Below, one piece after another: positions 62,811-64,000 of a stretch of 64,000 bases of DNA. Position 1 is the first letter of the stretch, and each line of letters opens with the position of its first letter. Made by a program: the position numbers and the translations under genes. The notes beneath the pieces are model-generated. The model saw nothing but the letters and a program-made list of their open reading frames with translations. It had not been told where the DNA came from and did not search any database. This stretch comes from Myxococcota bacterium. Its GTDB lineage: Bacteria > Myxococcota_A > UBA9160 > UBA6930. The stretch lies in contig JANQOX010000012.1 of NCBI GenBank assembly GCA_028285625.1, positions 314,984 through 378,983 on the forward strand, written 5' to 3'.

Positions 62811-64000
<1,190 letters not shown>

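Overview
The window is 64 kb of very GC-rich, densely coded bacterial chromosome. I see no tRNA, rRNA, IS element, prophage or CRISPR array. The block rng-rplU-rpmA-obgE-proB-proA-nadD-rsfS-gpmI is the order typical of the former Deltaproteobacteria. Together with abundant two-component proteins, an NtrC-type regulator, HD-GYP/PilZ signalling, PEP-CTERM and thrombospondin-3 secreted proteins, selA and a MinD-like ATPase, it points to a Myxococcota- or Desulfobacterota-like organism. Species cannot be told from the sequence alone. TTG and GTG starts are common and many genes overlap by 1 or 4 bases, so most of the window is translationally coupled operons.

Layout. 1-10.8 kb: 3' end of a transaldolase-family aldolase, an IclR regulator, then acyl-CoA dehydrogenase, malic enzyme and an acyl-CoA carboxylase set (carboxyltransferase, a divergent biotin carboxylase-BCCP fusion and a second, standard biotin carboxylase), then a nucleoside hydrolase. 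10.8-22.0 kb: a heme/iron acquisition island. The minus-strand arm holds hmuT-hmuU-hmuV, an unknown 206-aa protein, a PEP-CTERM protein, exbB-exbD, a HugZ-like DUF2470 protein and a sucrase/ferredoxin-like Fe-S protein. The plus-strand arm holds a TonB-dependent receptor, a secreted TSP3 protein, hemP and tonB. A Fur-box-like palindrome lies between the arms and its two halves can serve as the -35 hexamers of both divergent promoters. 22.0-30.4 kb: tatC-tatA, a PilZ/HD-GYP c-di-GMP pair, two DUF4124 proteins (one with a retropepsin-like domain), an array of 114-115-bp repeats, and an NtrC-type regulator with a strange partner that fuses a degenerate sigma-54 AAA+ domain to a degenerate histidine kinase.

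30.8-46.4 kb: a tandem-duplicated ThyX with a coupled secreted protein, an aminotransferase, M20 and M23 peptidases, glutamate-cysteine ligase, a DUF1232 protein, a REC-PAS regulator, a large unknown membrane protein, glutaredoxin and thioredoxin reductase, a PAS-HisKA-REC protein with no ATPase domain, and small unknown proteins. 46.4-56.2 kb (minus strand): comF, then the conserved housekeeping block ending at rng. 56.7-64 kb (plus strand): selA, an HNH nuclease, a MinD-like ATPase with a J-like/RodZ-HTH protein, rluD, pgeF, then rho behind a recognisable promoter and a long C-rich, G-poor leader that looks like a rut-type autoregulatory leader.

The items most worth a second look are the pseudo-AAA+/pseudo-kinase fusion beside the NtrC regulator, the heme island with its Cys-substituted Fe-S protein and shared Fur/-35 site, the PAS-HisKA-REC protein, the duplicated ThyX, the carboxylase locus with two biotin carboxylases, and the rho leader. 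Functions are assigned by reading motifs in the translations. No database search was possible.
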